Source: Ascidiimonas meishanensis (GTDB taxonomy: Bacteria > Bacteroidota > Bacteroidia > Flavobacteriales > Flavobacteriaceae). Taken from it: a DNA stretch of 64,000 nucleotides. This document shows, one piece after another, positions 36,121 to 46,354 of this stretch. Position numbers and translations under genes: made by a program. The notes below the pieces were generated by a model. The model made no database searches. It saw only the letters and a list, made by a program, of their open reading frames with translations, and was not told where the DNA came from. Position 1 is the stretch's first letter, and every line of letters begins with the position of its first letter. Where the stretch lies: contig NZ_JBBEXD010000001.1 of the NCBI RefSeq assembly GCF_037782385.1, positions 868,001-932,000 on the forward strand. Direction: 5' to 3'.

Positions 36121-37356
36121 ATGAAAAAATTATATAACGGATATATAGACTCTTTTAGAGGTTTTTCCAGAGAAATATGGATATTAGCACTTATTACACT
36201 TATCAATCGAGCGGGTACCATGGTGATTCCATTTTTAACCAAGTATCTAAAAGAAGACATTGCTTTTAGCCTAGATGAAGTAGGTACGATAATGATATTT
36301 TTTGGACTTGGTTCTTTAGCAGGTTCTTGGGTAGGGGGAAAACTTACTGATAAAATTGGTTTTTATCCAGTAATGATTTTTAGTCTTTTGATAAGTGGGT
36401 TTATGTTTTTAGGGCTTCAATTTATTCGGTCTTTTTGGGGTTTCTGCTTTGCCATATTTGCCATTATGAGTGTTGCTGACATGTTTAGGCCTGCTATGTT
36501 TGTTTCGCTTAACACCTATGCCAAACCCGAAAACAGAACAAGAGCACTTACACTCATAAGACTAGCTATTAATCTTGGCTTTGGAGCAGGACCTGCTATT
36601 GGTGGACTCATTATTATTACGCTAGGTTATGGTGGCCTTTTCTGGATTGATGGCATTACATGTATCACTGCAATACTTATTTTTAAAGCAATGGTAACCG
36701 AGAAAAAGGTAAAACAAATTAATGAAGTGGCGTCTAAAAGTAGTTCTAAAGATTCTGTATTATCAGATTATCCATTTCAAATCTTCCTAATAATTAGTTT
36801 TCTTATGGGACTTGTCTTTTTCCAATTTTTTACCACTATCCCACTCTATCATGCAGATGTTTATAAACTGAGCGAATTTGAAACCGGACTTCTACTCGCT
36901 ATGAACGGACTCATTATTTTTGCTTTTGAAATGCCTTTGGTACACCATGCTGAAAAAGCAGGTTTTAACAATATAAAAATCTATGGAGCTAGTATGATTC
37001 TACTTGCTGTTGGGTTCTTTCTACTGGTTTTTGAAGGGGGGATTGAATTTCTGATTTTAAGTATTCTTTTTCTAACGGTAGCAGAGATGTATGGCTTCCC
37101 ATTTGGAAACGATTTTGCCATGAAGCGTGCAAAAGAAGGTAAAGCTGGCAATTATATGGGAGCTTATACGATGGCATTTTCTATGGCACACATACTGACT
37201 TCAAAAACCGGACTCTTTGTAATTGACAATTTTGGATACAGAGCAAATTGGTTATTCATGGGATGTCTAGCTATGATAGGCTTTATTTTGGCAGTATATT
37301 TACGTCGTATTTTAAACAAAGAGAAGGTCTCTGAAGAAATAAAAGTGTCCCTATAA
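36121..37356 (+). CDS. MFS transporter
   Basis: A 411-residue membrane protein with about twelve helices and a charged central loop (TEKKVKQINEVASKSSSKDS, about residues 190-210). The MFS loop 2-3 signature is GSWVGGKLTDKIGFYPV. The proline-rich helix region TLIRLAINLGFGAGPAIGG is like that of drug/sugar exporters of the DHA1 group. The substrate is unknown. It is followed by a DJ-1-like lipoprotein 13 bases later, so the two are co-transcribed. Confidence 0.92.
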   Translation: MKKLYNGYIDSFRGFSREIWILALITLINRAGTMVIPFLTKYLKEDIAFSLDEVGTIMIFFGLGSLAGSWVGGKLTDKIGFYPVMIFSLLISGFMFLGLQFIRSFWGFCFAIFAIMSVADMFRPAMFVSLNTYAKPENRTRALTLIRLAINLGFGAGPAIGGLIIITLGYGGLFWIDGITCITAILIFKAMVTEKKVKQINEVASKSSSKDSVLSDYPFQIFLIISFLMGLVFFQFFTTIPLYHADVYKLSEFETGLLLAMNGLIIFAFEMPLVHHAEKAGFNNIKIYGASMILLAVGFFLLVFEGGIEFLILSILFLTVAEMYGFPFGNDFAMKRAKEGKAGNYMGAYTMAFSMAHILTSKTGLFVIDNFGYRANWLFMGCLAMIGFILAVYLRRILNKEKVSEEIKVSL

Positions 37357-37369
37357 ATAAAATGGTCTT

Positions 37370-38116
37370 ATGAAAAACTACTGCTTATTTTTTCTTTTTT
37401 CAATCTTAAGTATCGGGTGCAATCAAAAAATTAAAAAGGCGAATCCATATATGCTAGACATTAATAACAAACGAGTACTTCCTAGTTTGAAACCAGACCG
37501 TTATAATATTGCATTTTTGATTATGGATGGAACGTATAATACCGAATTTACAGCTCCCTTTGATATTTTTCAGCATACGCAATACCGAGATAGCATTAAA
37601 GCAATGAACGTATTTACGGTAGCAGATACTCTTGCCCCTATTTATACCTTTGAAGGCCTACGAATTCTTCCAGATTTTGATTATACCAAAGATATACTAC
37701 CCAACATAGATATTTTAGTCATCCCTAGTGCAGAGCATCATCTGGATACCGATCTAGAAAATGAAACCATGCTAAACTTTGTCAAAAAAGTAAGTGAGAA
37801 TGCACTCTTTGTAACCTCTCATTGTGATGGAGCTTTTGTGCTAGCGAAAACTGGTTTATTAGACAGTGTGGCTTCTACTACATTTCCTTCCGACATTGAA
37901 ACTTACAAAAAAGCTTTTCCGTTTTTAGATGTTAGAGACAGTGTCTTATTTGTACATGATGGTAAATTTATCACCTCTGCTGGCGGTGCTAAAAGTTTTG
38001 AAGCAGCTCTTTACTTATGCGAGTACTTGTATGGAGCAGAAATAGCACGTTCCCTAGCCAAAGGCTTGGTTATTGATTGGAATTTGCAAGAAATTCCACA
38101 TACAGTTCTCAGATAA
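37370..38116 (+). CDS. DJ-1/PfpI family lipoprotein
   Basis: A 248-residue protein with lipoprotein signal MKNYCLFFLFSILSIGC. The rest is a DJ-1/PfpI (class I glutamine amidotransferase-like) domain. The nucleophile elbow is TSHCDGAFVLAKTGLLD, with the Cys around residue 152; PSAEHHLDTDLE and TSAGGAKSFEAALYLCEYLYG fit the sensory subgroup found in AraC-type regulators. There is no DNA-binding part here. Membrane-anchored DJ-1 domains are unusual; the role (ligand sensing, deglycation or chaperone) is open. It follows the MFS gene closely. Confidence 0.88.
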   Translation: MKNYCLFFLFSILSIGCNQKIKKANPYMLDINNKRVLPSLKPDRYNIAFLIMDGTYNTEFTAPFDIFQHTQYRDSIKAMNVFTVADTLAPIYTFEGLRILPDFDYTKDILPNIDILVIPSAEHHLDTDLENETMLNFVKKVSENALFVTSHCDGAFVLAKTGLLDSVASTTFPSDIETYKKAFPFLDVRDSVLFVHDGKFITSAGGAKSFEAALYLCEYLYGAEIARSLAKGLVIDWNLQEIPHTVLR

Positions 38117-38177
38117 TGGTAGTCACAAAATTAAAATAGATTAAAACTGTATCTTAGTTCAGCTTAAATTTCAATCT

Positions 38178-39755
38178 ATGAAAAAATCTGCATACTTTAT
38201 ACTTTATTTACTTTTTTGCTTTTGCATTCCTATCTCCACATGGAGTCAGGTTAAATCATCTCAAGAAGGTCCGTTTCCACAATTAATTATTAGAGGGGTT
38301 ACCCTAATTAATGGAGATGGTTCACCGCCTAGAGGTCCTATTGATATTGTTATTGAAAATAATATCATTACCGCAATTGAAGTTGTGGGATATCCTGGGG
38401 TTGCCATATCAGATGCCAATCGCCCAAAACTGAAAAAGGGTGGTAAAGAATTAAATGCAGAAGGCATGTATCTACTCCCAGGCTTTATTGACATGCACGG
38501 CCACATTGGAGGAGTAGCGCAAGGTGCCGATTGGGATTATGTATTCAAACTTTGGATGGCACATGGAATAACTACGGTCAGAGAACCTAGTGGAAGAGGA
38601 GTAGAGTGGTCTTTAAATCTTAAAAGAAAGAGTGCTGCCAATGAAATTATTGCGCCTCGTCTTTTTATTTATACAGGTTTTGGACAGGGAAGCAAAAAAC
38701 CAATTTCAACAGCTGAAATGGCAAGAGAATGGGTTAGAAATAATGCAAAAAAAGGAGCAGACGGTGTGAAATTTTTTGGAGCAGAACCAGAAATTATGAA
38801 AGCAGCCTTAGATGAGAATAAAAAACTAGGACTTCGCTCTGCTTGTCATCATGCACAGCTAAGTGTGGCGCGTTGGAATGTATTAAATTCTGCCAGAGCA
38901 GGACTCACAAGTATGGAGCATTGGTATGGTTTACCAGAAGCTTTATTTCATGATAGAACAGTACAGAATTACCCATTAGATTACAATTATCAAAATGAAC
39001 AAAATCGTTTTGAAGAGGCGGGCAAACTCTGGAAACAAGCAGCCAAACCTTACTCAGACCATTGGAATCAAGTAATGAATGAGTTACTTAATTTAGATTT
39101 CACCATAGATCCTACTTTTAATATTTATGAAGCCAGTAGAGATTTGCATCGTGCAAGAAGAGCAGAATGGCATGAAGACTATACACTTCCATCGTTATGG
39201 CGTTTTTATCAACCTAGTAAAATTTCGCATGGATCTTATTGGCATGATTGGGGTACAGAGCAGGAAATTGAATGGAAAGAGAATTATGGTTTATGGATGA
39301 CATTTATTAATGAATATAAAAACCGGGGTGGAAGAGTAACCGCAGGTTCTGATTCTGGTTTCATATTTCAATTGTACGGTTTTGCTTTTATAAGAGAGTT
39401 GGAATTGCTTAGAGAAGCTGGTTTTCATCCTCTTGAAGTTATAAGGTCGGCTACACTCAACGGAGCAGAGGCTTTGGGAGCAGAAGATAAAATAGGAAGT
39501 GTACAAATAGGTAAACTTGCGGACTTTATTTTGATAGAAGAAAATCCATTAAAAAACTTAAAAGTATTATACGGTACAGGAGCCATTAGACTAACCAAGG
39601 AAAATGAGGTAGTTAGAGTTGGAGGTGTAAAATACACTATTAAGGATGGAATTATATACGATGCAAAAGCATTGTTAAAAGAAGTTAAACTTATGGTTTC
39701 TGAAGCCCGAAAAAAAGAAGGTTTTAAATTATTGCAACCTGGAATTAAAGAATGA
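38178..39755 (+). CDS. Secreted amidohydrolase family protein
   Basis: A 525-residue protein with signal peptide (ending near STWSQ). The metal motif is PGFIDMHGHIGG, with His107 and His109; GADGVKFFGAEPEI contains the probable bridging lysine, SACHHAQLS and SMEHWYG the next histidines, and TAGSDSGFIFQ the catalytic Asp. So unlike the second protein of the window, it should be active. The C-terminus has the usual GSVQIGKLADFILI segment. The substrate is unknown. Its last 27 bases overlap the convergent sugar-transferase gene. Confidence 0.92.
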   Translation: MKKSAYFILYLLFCFCIPISTWSQVKSSQEGPFPQLIIRGVTLINGDGSPPRGPIDIVIENNIITAIEVVGYPGVAISDANRPKLKKGGKELNAEGMYLLPGFIDMHGHIGGVAQGADWDYVFKLWMAHGITTVREPSGRGVEWSLNLKRKSAANEIIAPRLFIYTGFGQGSKKPISTAEMAREWVRNNAKKGADGVKFFGAEPEIMKAALDENKKLGLRSACHHAQLSVARWNVLNSARAGLTSMEHWYGLPEALFHDRTVQNYPLDYNYQNEQNRFEEAGKLWKQAAKPYSDHWNQVMNELLNLDFTIDPTFNIYEASRDLHRARRAEWHEDYTLPSLWRFYQPSKISHGSYWHDWGTEQEIEWKENYGLWMTFINEYKNRGGRVTAGSDSGFIFQLYGFAFIRELELLREAGFHPLEVIRSATLNGAEALGAEDKIGSVQIGKLADFILIEENPLKNLKVLYGTGAIRLTKENEVVRVGGVKYTIKDGIIYDAKALLKEVKLMVSEARKKEGFKLLQPGIKE

Positions 39756-40349
39756 TAAGAATGGGAAAAGTGTTTTTAGAAGAATTTGAATATCCTTTAT
39801 AAAGGACCAGTTTTCAATGTAATTTCTATTTATTTTTACTTTATCTGGCCAGATAATTTCTCTATTAAATACTTCAGGATTTGATTGTTTACTAAGCATA
39901 GACAGTTCATTACGGTATTTTAAAGTTGCCGGACCTGTAAGACCGGGTTTAACCTCAAGGATTATTCTATCCTCTCCTTTCAGTTTATCCGCAAAACCCT
40001 TTACATCTGGACGCGGACCTACAAAACTCATATCCCCTATTAAAATATTTACTAGTTGCGGTAATTCATTCAATTTGTATTTTAATGTCCATTTTGAAAT
40101 ACCAGAAATTTGCAAATGAGTACCAGCCATAGATATAGGGATGTCACCTTTAATACTTCTAAATTTATATAAAACAAATTCTTGTGCATTTTGACCTATT
40201 CGTTTTTGTTGAAAAAATGGATTCTCTCTAAAATACCCTGCTAAAATTAAAGTGAGTAATAATCCGGGAATAAATAAAATAATTAGTAAAAAAACACTCA
40301 GAGAAATGTCAAAGCTACGTTTTAATATTTGTGCTTTGCGATTATTCAC
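39729..40349 (-). CDS. Initiating sugar transferase, PglC/WbaP C-terminal type
   Basis: A 206-residue monotopic membrane enzyme that transfers a sugar-1-phosphate to undecaprenyl phosphate. It has the membrane helix or re-entrant helix at residues 12-34, then QQKRIGQNAQEFVLYKFRSI, KYKLNELPQLVNILIGDMSFVGPRPD and VKPGLTGPATLKYR, the standard family motifs. In the first motif the catalytic Asp-Glu is not clearly seen, since the segment after KFRS lacks the usual M-D. Overlaps the upstream kinase gene by 4 bases and closes the operon. Confidence 0.9.
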   Translation of the reverse strand: MNNRKAQILKRSFDISLSVFLLIILFIPGLLLTLILAGYFRENPFFQQKRIGQNAQEFVLYKFRSIKGDIPISMAGTHLQISGISKWTLKYKLNELPQLVNILIGDMSFVGPRPDVKGFADKLKGEDRIILEVKPGLTGPATLKYRNELSMLSKQSNPEVFNREIIWPDKVKINRNYIENWSFIKDIQILLKTLFPFLSFFNSRLQ

Positions 40350-42799
40350 GCCTTACTTCTTTTAAATATGCTTCTAATTCTGCTCCCCAATCTAGGCTTA
40401 TTGGCTTCTTCGTGATATCCATTACCATAGCCTCCATAACCATAGCCATATCCATAATTATAACCATAGCCATATTGTGATTTATGTCTATAATCATTTA
40501 AAACAAAACTTATGTTTTTAATTTCTCCACTTTTATACTTATCATTAATATGATTCAACATTCCCTTTTTTGTTCTTCCTTGCCTAACAATATATAATGT
40601 AGCATCTGCATAGTGGGAAAGCTCAACGGCATCTGCTACCAAACCAAGAGGAGGAGTGTCAAAAATAATATAATCGTAATGTTGCTTTAGTTCTTCTACA
40701 AATGTTTTCATGTCTTCACCAATGATAAGTTCCGCAGGATTTGGAGGTATGGGTCCAGAAGTGATCACATCCATATCCTTAAAGCGGGTTTTTTGAATAA
40801 TACCATTCAAATTCTCATCCCCCATCAAGTAATCAACAACTCCCTTATCATTGGTAATATCAAAATCACCAAAAATTTTCGGCTTGCGCAGATCTAAACC
40901 TACCAGAATAGTTTTTTTACCACTTAAAGCAAAGACAGATGCAATATTTATGGAACAAAAAGTTTTACCCTCTCCACTTATAGAAGATGTAATCATAAGG
41001 ATTTTACTCCCTTGTAAGGACTTACTTCTGTAAAAGTATTGCAAACTACTTCTCAATGCTCTAAAAGCTTCTGATACCGCAGATCTGGGCTGATCAAATA
41101 CTACTAAATTACCTTTTAGATGACTTCTTCCAACCACACCTAGAACTGAAATACCCGATAATTGCTCTATTTCATGAGTACTTCTAATAGCTTGATCTGC
41201 AAAAGAAATCGTCATAATCACCAATGTGGGTAACAAAAGACCTATTAAGAAAGCAATCAGATAATTTTTTGGAGGATTCGGCGAAATTGGTTTTTGCATC
41301 AGGTTAGTTGCAGGGTCTAGCACACGTACATCTGAGACATTTGCCGCCTTTACAATACCTGCCTCATTTCGTTTTTCCAATAACATACTATAAGAAGTCT
41401 CACTAAGCTTATAACTCCTTTCAATATTAAAAAGCTCTTGTTCTTCTGCCGGTAATTTATTGAATTCATAATTCATGCGTGAAATTCTTCTTTCCACATT
41501 ATTTACTTCAATAGTGTTTTTGGCCTTCGCACTTGAAATACTTTGAAATAAAACATTTTTTAATGCGTCAATTTCTCTATCAATCTGTTCATAAAAAAGT
41601 GGGTTTTTAACCTTAGATTGAAGATTAGATCTTTTAATCGATAAATTAACAATATCGGTAACACTTTTAACCAAAGTAGGATCCTCAAATCCGGAAACTG
41701 CCGGTGCTGGTAAATCTGAATAGTCTTGGCTATTTTTTAAATAATTTTCTAACTGATTTAGGTAAGCTAATTTTATAGTTATTGCATTTTTTTCAACATC
41801 TAACTGAGACATTTGATCAAAAATAGAACTCCCTTGAGAGGAAAGATCAAAAATTTGATTTTTTTGCCTGAAGGTCTTTAACCTATCTTCATCTTGTTTT
41901 AAAGAATCTGATACTCTCTTAATCCGTTTGTCAATAAAAGCAATGGTATTGGTAGCAAAAAGATTTTTTTGGTCTAATTGCTTTTGACTTAAAAGAGCTA
42001 CTGTTGTATTAAGATAATCAGCAAGTATATCTCTATTAGCACCTATTTTACTTAGAACTAACATAGAAGCACCTTTCGTTTTCAAACTTACACGTACGTC
42101 TTGATAATTATTAATTTCTGAATTAATATCTGTAAATTCTATAAAATATTCTTCCCCTTTTTCTGGAATCTGTTCCCCTCTTTTCTCAACCACAAAGTCT
42201 AAAAAAGAGGTTTTAATAGGAGTACCTACCTGAAAGGTTTGTTTAAAGGATTTAGGTAGCTCCTGCTCAACAATTGAAGGTTTAATATAGTTAATTAATT
42301 TAGCTTCTGATTCCTCCAATTGATAAGACAGTTCAAATGAATCTTTATCTAAAAACTGAATCTTAACAGGAACATTCAAAAGTTGATCTCCACTTTCATT
42401 TAAAACTACCTTAAATGGTGCTTTGGTATGGATATCTTCCAATCGAAATCGCCCTTCTTTCTTATAATGAATATACAATTGCAGTAAACGCACTACCTCT
42501 TCATTATGCGCTCTTGAACCTAGTATTGTTCTAATAGTTTCTACTTTATCACTTGCGCCACCCCAATTAAATGTAAGGTTAAGAGTACTGGTAAAAAACG
42601 GATTTTGCTCTTCTTTAATGGTTATAAGTGTTTCTAACTTATACAAACGTTCTGCTCTCAAATTAATATAATAAGCAATTCCTAGGCCTACACTAATACA
42701 AGCCAAAATAACATACCAATAACGTATTGCACGTAGTAAAAATCCTTTAAAATCAAATGAACCTTGAAGTTTTCGAATATCGAGTTCGTTTTCCAGCAT
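40346..42799 (-). CDS. Wzc-type polysaccharide co-polymerase and tyrosine autokinase
   Basis: An 817-residue inner-membrane protein. A Wzz domain with first helix (about residues 30-50), a long periplasmic coiled-coil part, a GNVR-like segment, a second helix (about 510-530), then a cytoplasmic BY-kinase domain. The kinase has Walker A ITSSISGEGKTFCSIN, Walker A' VGLDLRKPK and Walker B DYIIFDTPPLG. The C-terminus is a tyrosine-rich tail (GYGYNYGYGYGYGGYGNGY), the likely autophosphorylation cluster. It should control chain length and export with the Wza-like protein encoded 4 bases upstream. Confidence 0.95.
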   Translation of the reverse strand: MLENELDIRKLQGSFDFKGFLLRAIRYWYVILACISVGLGIAYYINLRAERLYKLETLITIKEEQNPFFTSTLNLTFNWGGASDKVETIRTILGSRAHNEEVVRLLQLYIHYKKEGRFRLEDIHTKAPFKVVLNESGDQLLNVPVKIQFLDKDSFELSYQLEESEAKLINYIKPSIVEQELPKSFKQTFQVGTPIKTSFLDFVVEKRGEQIPEKGEEYFIEFTDINSEINNYQDVRVSLKTKGASMLVLSKIGANRDILADYLNTTVALLSQKQLDQKNLFATNTIAFIDKRIKRVSDSLKQDEDRLKTFRQKNQIFDLSSQGSSIFDQMSQLDVEKNAITIKLAYLNQLENYLKNSQDYSDLPAPAVSGFEDPTLVKSVTDIVNLSIKRSNLQSKVKNPLFYEQIDREIDALKNVLFQSISSAKAKNTIEVNNVERRISRMNYEFNKLPAEEQELFNIERSYKLSETSYSMLLEKRNEAGIVKAANVSDVRVLDPATNLMQKPISPNPPKNYLIAFLIGLLLPTLVIMTISFADQAIRSTHEIEQLSGISVLGVVGRSHLKGNLVVFDQPRSAVSEAFRALRSSLQYFYRSKSLQGSKILMITSSISGEGKTFCSINIASVFALSGKKTILVGLDLRKPKIFGDFDITNDKGVVDYLMGDENLNGIIQKTRFKDMDVITSGPIPPNPAELIIGEDMKTFVEELKQHYDYIIFDTPPLGLVADAVELSHYADATLYIVRQGRTKKGMLNHINDKYKSGEIKNISFVLNDYRHKSQYGYGYNYGYGYGYGGYGNGYHEEANKPRLGSRIRSIFKRSKA

Positions 42800-42803
42800 G
42801 TTT

Positions 42804-43601
42804 CTATAGGTTTCTTATCAATAAAACGGTACTTGTGATGATAGATACAATTGAAAGCACAGTTGTAAGTGTTTGGGTTCCGGTAGTGCCAACTCCCCAT
42901 GACTTCTGATTTAATGGTTTTACGTAAATCATATCATTTGGGAGGATATAAAAATAAGGAGAATTTAACAATCCCTTATCGGTCAGGTCTACATGATGAA
43001 TTTGTTTACCGTCTGGGTATTGCCTAATAATAAGAACATCTTCGCGGTCTCCGGTTACCAATACATCGCCTGCATTCGCAACAGCTTCTAAAACATTCAC
43101 TCGTTCTTGAAATAACACATTATTTCCCGGTCTGGTAACCTCCCCTAAAACACTATAATTTAGACCTGCAAGCTTAACGGTAACAAAAAGATTTGAAGAG
43201 CTGTTTAGATAATTTTCCAGTAAGCTTTTCTCTATTCTCTGCCGTACTTCATTAGCGGTAAAGCCTAATACATTTAGCTCATTTAGAATTGGAAGTCTTA
43301 TATTTCCATGAACATCCACTACATAACCTGCAAAATAAAGACCCCCATTGTTAATTAAATTCGCCTCGTTTTCGGATTTAGAGATATTAAACATGGCAAC
43401 CAATTCGGGTTCAGATGCTTTAATATCAATATACAAAATATCATTTACCTGTATTTTGTAAGGCTTAGACATTTCACTAACAGTTCCTTCAATTACTCTC
43501 TTTCCGTCTTTGTCTTGAAGATAGATAAGTTTCTTATTTGGAATACAAGACTGTAAAACCAAAAGCACAGATAAGCAATAAAAGAAAGACCTAAATTTCA
43601 T
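42804..43601 (-). CDS. Polysaccharide export outer-membrane protein, Wza-like
   Basis: A 265-residue lipoprotein (MKFRSFFYCLSVLLVLQSC). Residues 45-130 are the poly-export domain (YKIQVNDILYIDIKASEPE), then SLBB domains (VNVLEAVANAGDVLVTGDREDVLIIRQ). The C-terminal helix (about 240-262) is hydrophobic and could cross the outer membrane. The protein forms the export channel. A -7 element TATATTTG is present at 43626-43619 on the minus strand, 18 bases before the ATG. It is first of a three-gene operon. Confidence 0.93.
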   Translation of the reverse strand: MKFRSFFYCLSVLLVLQSCIPNKKLIYLQDKDGKRVIEGTVSEMSKPYKIQVNDILYIDIKASEPELVAMFNISKSENEANLINNGGLYFAGYVVDVHGNIRLPILNELNVLGFTANEVRQRIEKSLLENYLNSSSNLFVTVKLAGLNYSVLGEVTRPGNNVLFQERVNVLEAVANAGDVLVTGDREDVLIIRQYPDGKQIHHVDLTDKGLLNSPYFYILPNDMIYVKPLNQKSWGVGTTGTQTLTTVLSIVSIITSTVLLIRNL

Positions 43602-43702
43602 AGTACTGGGTTTGTAGACAAATATAGTTTTTTAGTTATCAATAATAAAACGATCTCTGGCGATATCTAACGGATTTATGTTACTTTGCACAAAAACAAA
43701 AA

Positions 43703-45565
43703 GTGAATTATCTCTCGGTTGAAAACATCTCAAAATCTTATGGAGAACGTATCTTATTCTCTAATATTTCTTTTGGTATAAATAAAGATCAGAAAATTGC
43801 GTTCGTAGCTAAAAACGGAACCGGAAAAACATCACTATTAAATATCCTTACCGGTTTAGATACGCCAGACAGCGGGCAAGTTATTATGCGCAAAGGCTTG
43901 CAAATGGCATTTTTATCACAAGAACCCAATCTTGATAACAAGTTAACCGTAGAGGAAACCATTTTCGCTTCCGATAATAAGATTCTAAAAGTTATAGAAG
44001 CCTATGAAAATGCGCTTAAAAATCCAGATGATGCAGACAATTATCAAAAAGCTTTTGAAAAGATGGAAGCGTATCAGGCTTGGGATTTTGAAACACAGTA
44101 CAAACAAATTCTTTTCAAACTTAAGCTTCAAAAACTAGATCAAAAAGTAGATTCACTTTCTGGAGGACAAAAGAAAAGACTCGCACTCGCAAGAATTCTT
44201 ATTAGTAAACCAGATTTATTAATTCTAGACGAGCCTACCAATCATTTGGATCTTGAAATGATTGAATGGCTTGAAAACTATTTTGCGAAAGAAAATATTA
44301 CTCTTTTTATGGTAACACATGATAGATACTTTCTAGAGCGTGTTTGTAATGAAATAATTGAATTAGATCAAGGAGAGTTATTTACATATAAAGGGAATTA
44401 TTCTTATTATCTAGATAAAAAAAATATACGTATTGAAGCCCAAAAAGCGTCTGTAGAAAAGGCAAAAAATATATATTCCAGAGAACTGGAATGGATGCGA
44501 CGTCAACCCAAAGCAAGAACCACAAAATCTAAAAGTCGTATTGATGACTTTTATGAAATCAAAGAAAGAGCTCACAATCGCCGGAAAGAGCATCAAGTGC
44601 AACTTGAGATCAATATGGAACGTTTAGGTAGTAAAATTGTAGAGTTTCACAATGTTTCCAAGTCCTTTACTAATAAGCCTATACTTGACAAATTCAATTA
44701 TAATTTTAAAAAAGGAGAACGCATAGGTATTATCGGAAAAAATGGAACAGGCAAAACCACTTTCTTAAACCTTCTTACCGGAAGCATAAAACCAGATTCA
44801 GGAAAAATAATCATTGGAGAGACCATTCGTTTTGGCTATTACACGCAAAAAGGAATAGAAATAAAAAAAGGGCAAAAAGTGGTTGAGGTGATAAAAGAGT
44901 TTGGTGAGTTTATACCCCTTACCAAAGGAAGGCAAATCTCTGCCGGACAGCTCTTGGAGCGTTTTATGTTTGATCGTAAAAAACAATATGATTATGTAGA
45001 AAAACTAAGTGGTGGCGAGCTTAAGAGGCTTTATCTCTGCACCGTTTTAATTCAGAATCCTAATTTTTTAATTCTAGATGAACCCACCAATGATCTGGAT
45101 ATTATAACCCTTAATGTACTAGAGTCTTTTTTACTTGATTTCCCTGGCTGTTTATTAGTAGTTTCCCATGATCGCTATTTCATGGATAAAATAACAGATC
45201 ATCTTTTTGTTTTTAGAGGAGATGCCATTATAGATGATTTCCCTGGTAATTATTCTGATTTCAGATCATACGAAGAAACCAATGTTCCTGAATCAATTTC
45301 AACTGATGTGAAATCTGAAAAGAAAAGCTGGAAAAAAGATCAAACTGCCGGACTTACATTTAATGAGCAAAAAGAGTATAATAAATTGGAGCGGGAAATT
45401 AAAAAGCTAGAAGAAGAAAAAGAATCTCTTGAAAAACTATTTATTACTGCTTCTTTAGATGGTGAAGCTATTGATGAAAAATCAAAAGAATTACAACAGA
45501 TAATTGCACAAATTGAACAGAAAACAGAACATTGGTTTGAACTTTCTTTGAAAATGGAATCCTAG
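43703..45565 (+). CDS. ABC-F family ATP-binding protein, Uup-like
   Basis: A 620-residue protein with two ABC ATPase domains and no membrane segment. First domain: Walker A AFVAKNGTGKTSLLN, signature LSGGQKKRLALA, Walker B LLILDEPTNHLD. Second: GIIGKNGTGKTTFLN, LSGGELKRLYLC and FLILDEPTNDLD. A linker about residues 225-310 is charged and a C-terminal coiled coil (about 545-620) is present, as in Uup. ABC-F proteins act on ribosomes. The start is GTG at 43703. The methyltransferase gene follows after 18 bases. Confidence 0.95.
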   Translation: MNYLSVENISKSYGERILFSNISFGINKDQKIAFVAKNGTGKTSLLNILTGLDTPDSGQVIMRKGLQMAFLSQEPNLDNKLTVEETIFASDNKILKVIEAYENALKNPDDADNYQKAFEKMEAYQAWDFETQYKQILFKLKLQKLDQKVDSLSGGQKKRLALARILISKPDLLILDEPTNHLDLEMIEWLENYFAKENITLFMVTHDRYFLERVCNEIIELDQGELFTYKGNYSYYLDKKNIRIEAQKASVEKAKNIYSRELEWMRRQPKARTTKSKSRIDDFYEIKERAHNRRKEHQVQLEINMERLGSKIVEFHNVSKSFTNKPILDKFNYNFKKGERIGIIGKNGTGKTTFLNLLTGSIKPDSGKIIIGETIRFGYYTQKGIEIKKGQKVVEVIKEFGEFIPLTKGRQISAGQLLERFMFDRKKQYDYVEKLSGGELKRLYLCTVLIQNPNFLILDEPTNDLDIITLNVLESFLLDFPGCLLVVSHDRYFMDKITDHLFVFRGDAIIDDFPGNYSDFRSYEETNVPESISTDVKSEKKSWKKDQTAGLTFNEQKEYNKLEREIKKLEEEKESLEKLFITASLDGEAIDEKSKELQQIIAQIEQKTEHWFELSLKMES

Positions 45566-45583
45566 ATAAATTAGCTATTTTAA

Positions 45584-46354
45584 ATGAATCTTATTGTTTC
45601 TTACAGTAAATTTTTAGTACGCTCTGTTAATCAACATGGTATTCACTCACCTTTTATTTATGATTTAGTCACAAAATGCTTTTATGACGCTAAAGAACAT
45701 GAAGATTATAAAAGACTGAAAGCATATCGGTTAGACCTTTTAAACAGTAAAGAGGTGATTCATGTTACCGATTACGGAGCGGGATCAAGAATATTTAAAT
45801 CCCCAGAACGTAAAATTCGTAAAGTAGCCCTCAATGCGGGTATCAGCCTTAGAAAAGCCAAACTACTCCATAGACTTACTTCGTATTTAGATTGTAAAAA
45901 TGCACTTGAATTAGGAACTTCTGTAGGCCTAGGTAGTGTTGCTATTGCAACGGCAAATGACAAAATTAAATTGACAACTATTGAAGGATGCCCGGAAACT
46001 TCATCCATTGCTATAAAACAACTCCAAAAATATCATATCACCAATGTGCAGGTTCTGAACAAAACATTTGAAGAATTTTTAATTACACCTCAACTACCAG
46101 TTTTTGACCTTATTTACATAGACGGTAATCATAGAAAAGAGCCTACCCTCACATATTTTAGAAAACTTTTAAATAACGTTCATAATAATAGTGTGATGAT
46201 ACTAGATGACATACATTGGTCTAATGAAATGGAAGAAGCATGGAGCGAAATTAAAAAGCATCAAAAAGTTAAGGTGTCTATTGACATTTTTAAATGGGGA
46301 ATTCTTTTCTTTAGAGAGGAACAGGTAAAGGAACATTTCACCATTAGAGTTTAA
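45584..46354 (+). CDS. Class I SAM-dependent O-methyltransferase-like protein
   Basis: A 256-residue soluble protein. The SAM-binding loop is ALELGTSVGLGSVAIA (about residues 106-121), followed by TTIEGCPETSSIA and the metal-binding-like DLIYIDGNHRKEPTLTYF and MILDDIHWSNEM, patterns of the catechol O-methyltransferase-like group. The first 75 residues are an N-terminal extension common in the Bacteroidota homologues. The substrate is not known. It is in an operon with the ABC-F gene. Confidence 0.88.
   Translation: MNLIVSYSKFLVRSVNQHGIHSPFIYDLVTKCFYDAKEHEDYKRLKAYRLDLLNSKEVIHVTDYGAGSRIFKSPERKIRKVALNAGISLRKAKLLHRLTSYLDCKNALELGTSVGLGSVAIATANDKIKLTTIEGCPETSSIAIKQLQKYHITNVQVLNKTFEEFLITPQLPVFDLIYIDGNHRKEPTLTYFRKLLNNVHNNSVMILDDIHWSNEMEEAWSEIKKHQKVKVSIDIFKWGILFFREEQVKEHFTIRV

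Noticed and set aside
40420..40480. Repetitive CATAGCCATA-type DNA at the end of the Wzc gene
   Set aside because: Could look like a small tandem repeat array, but it is the coding of the Gly-Tyr tail of the kinase.
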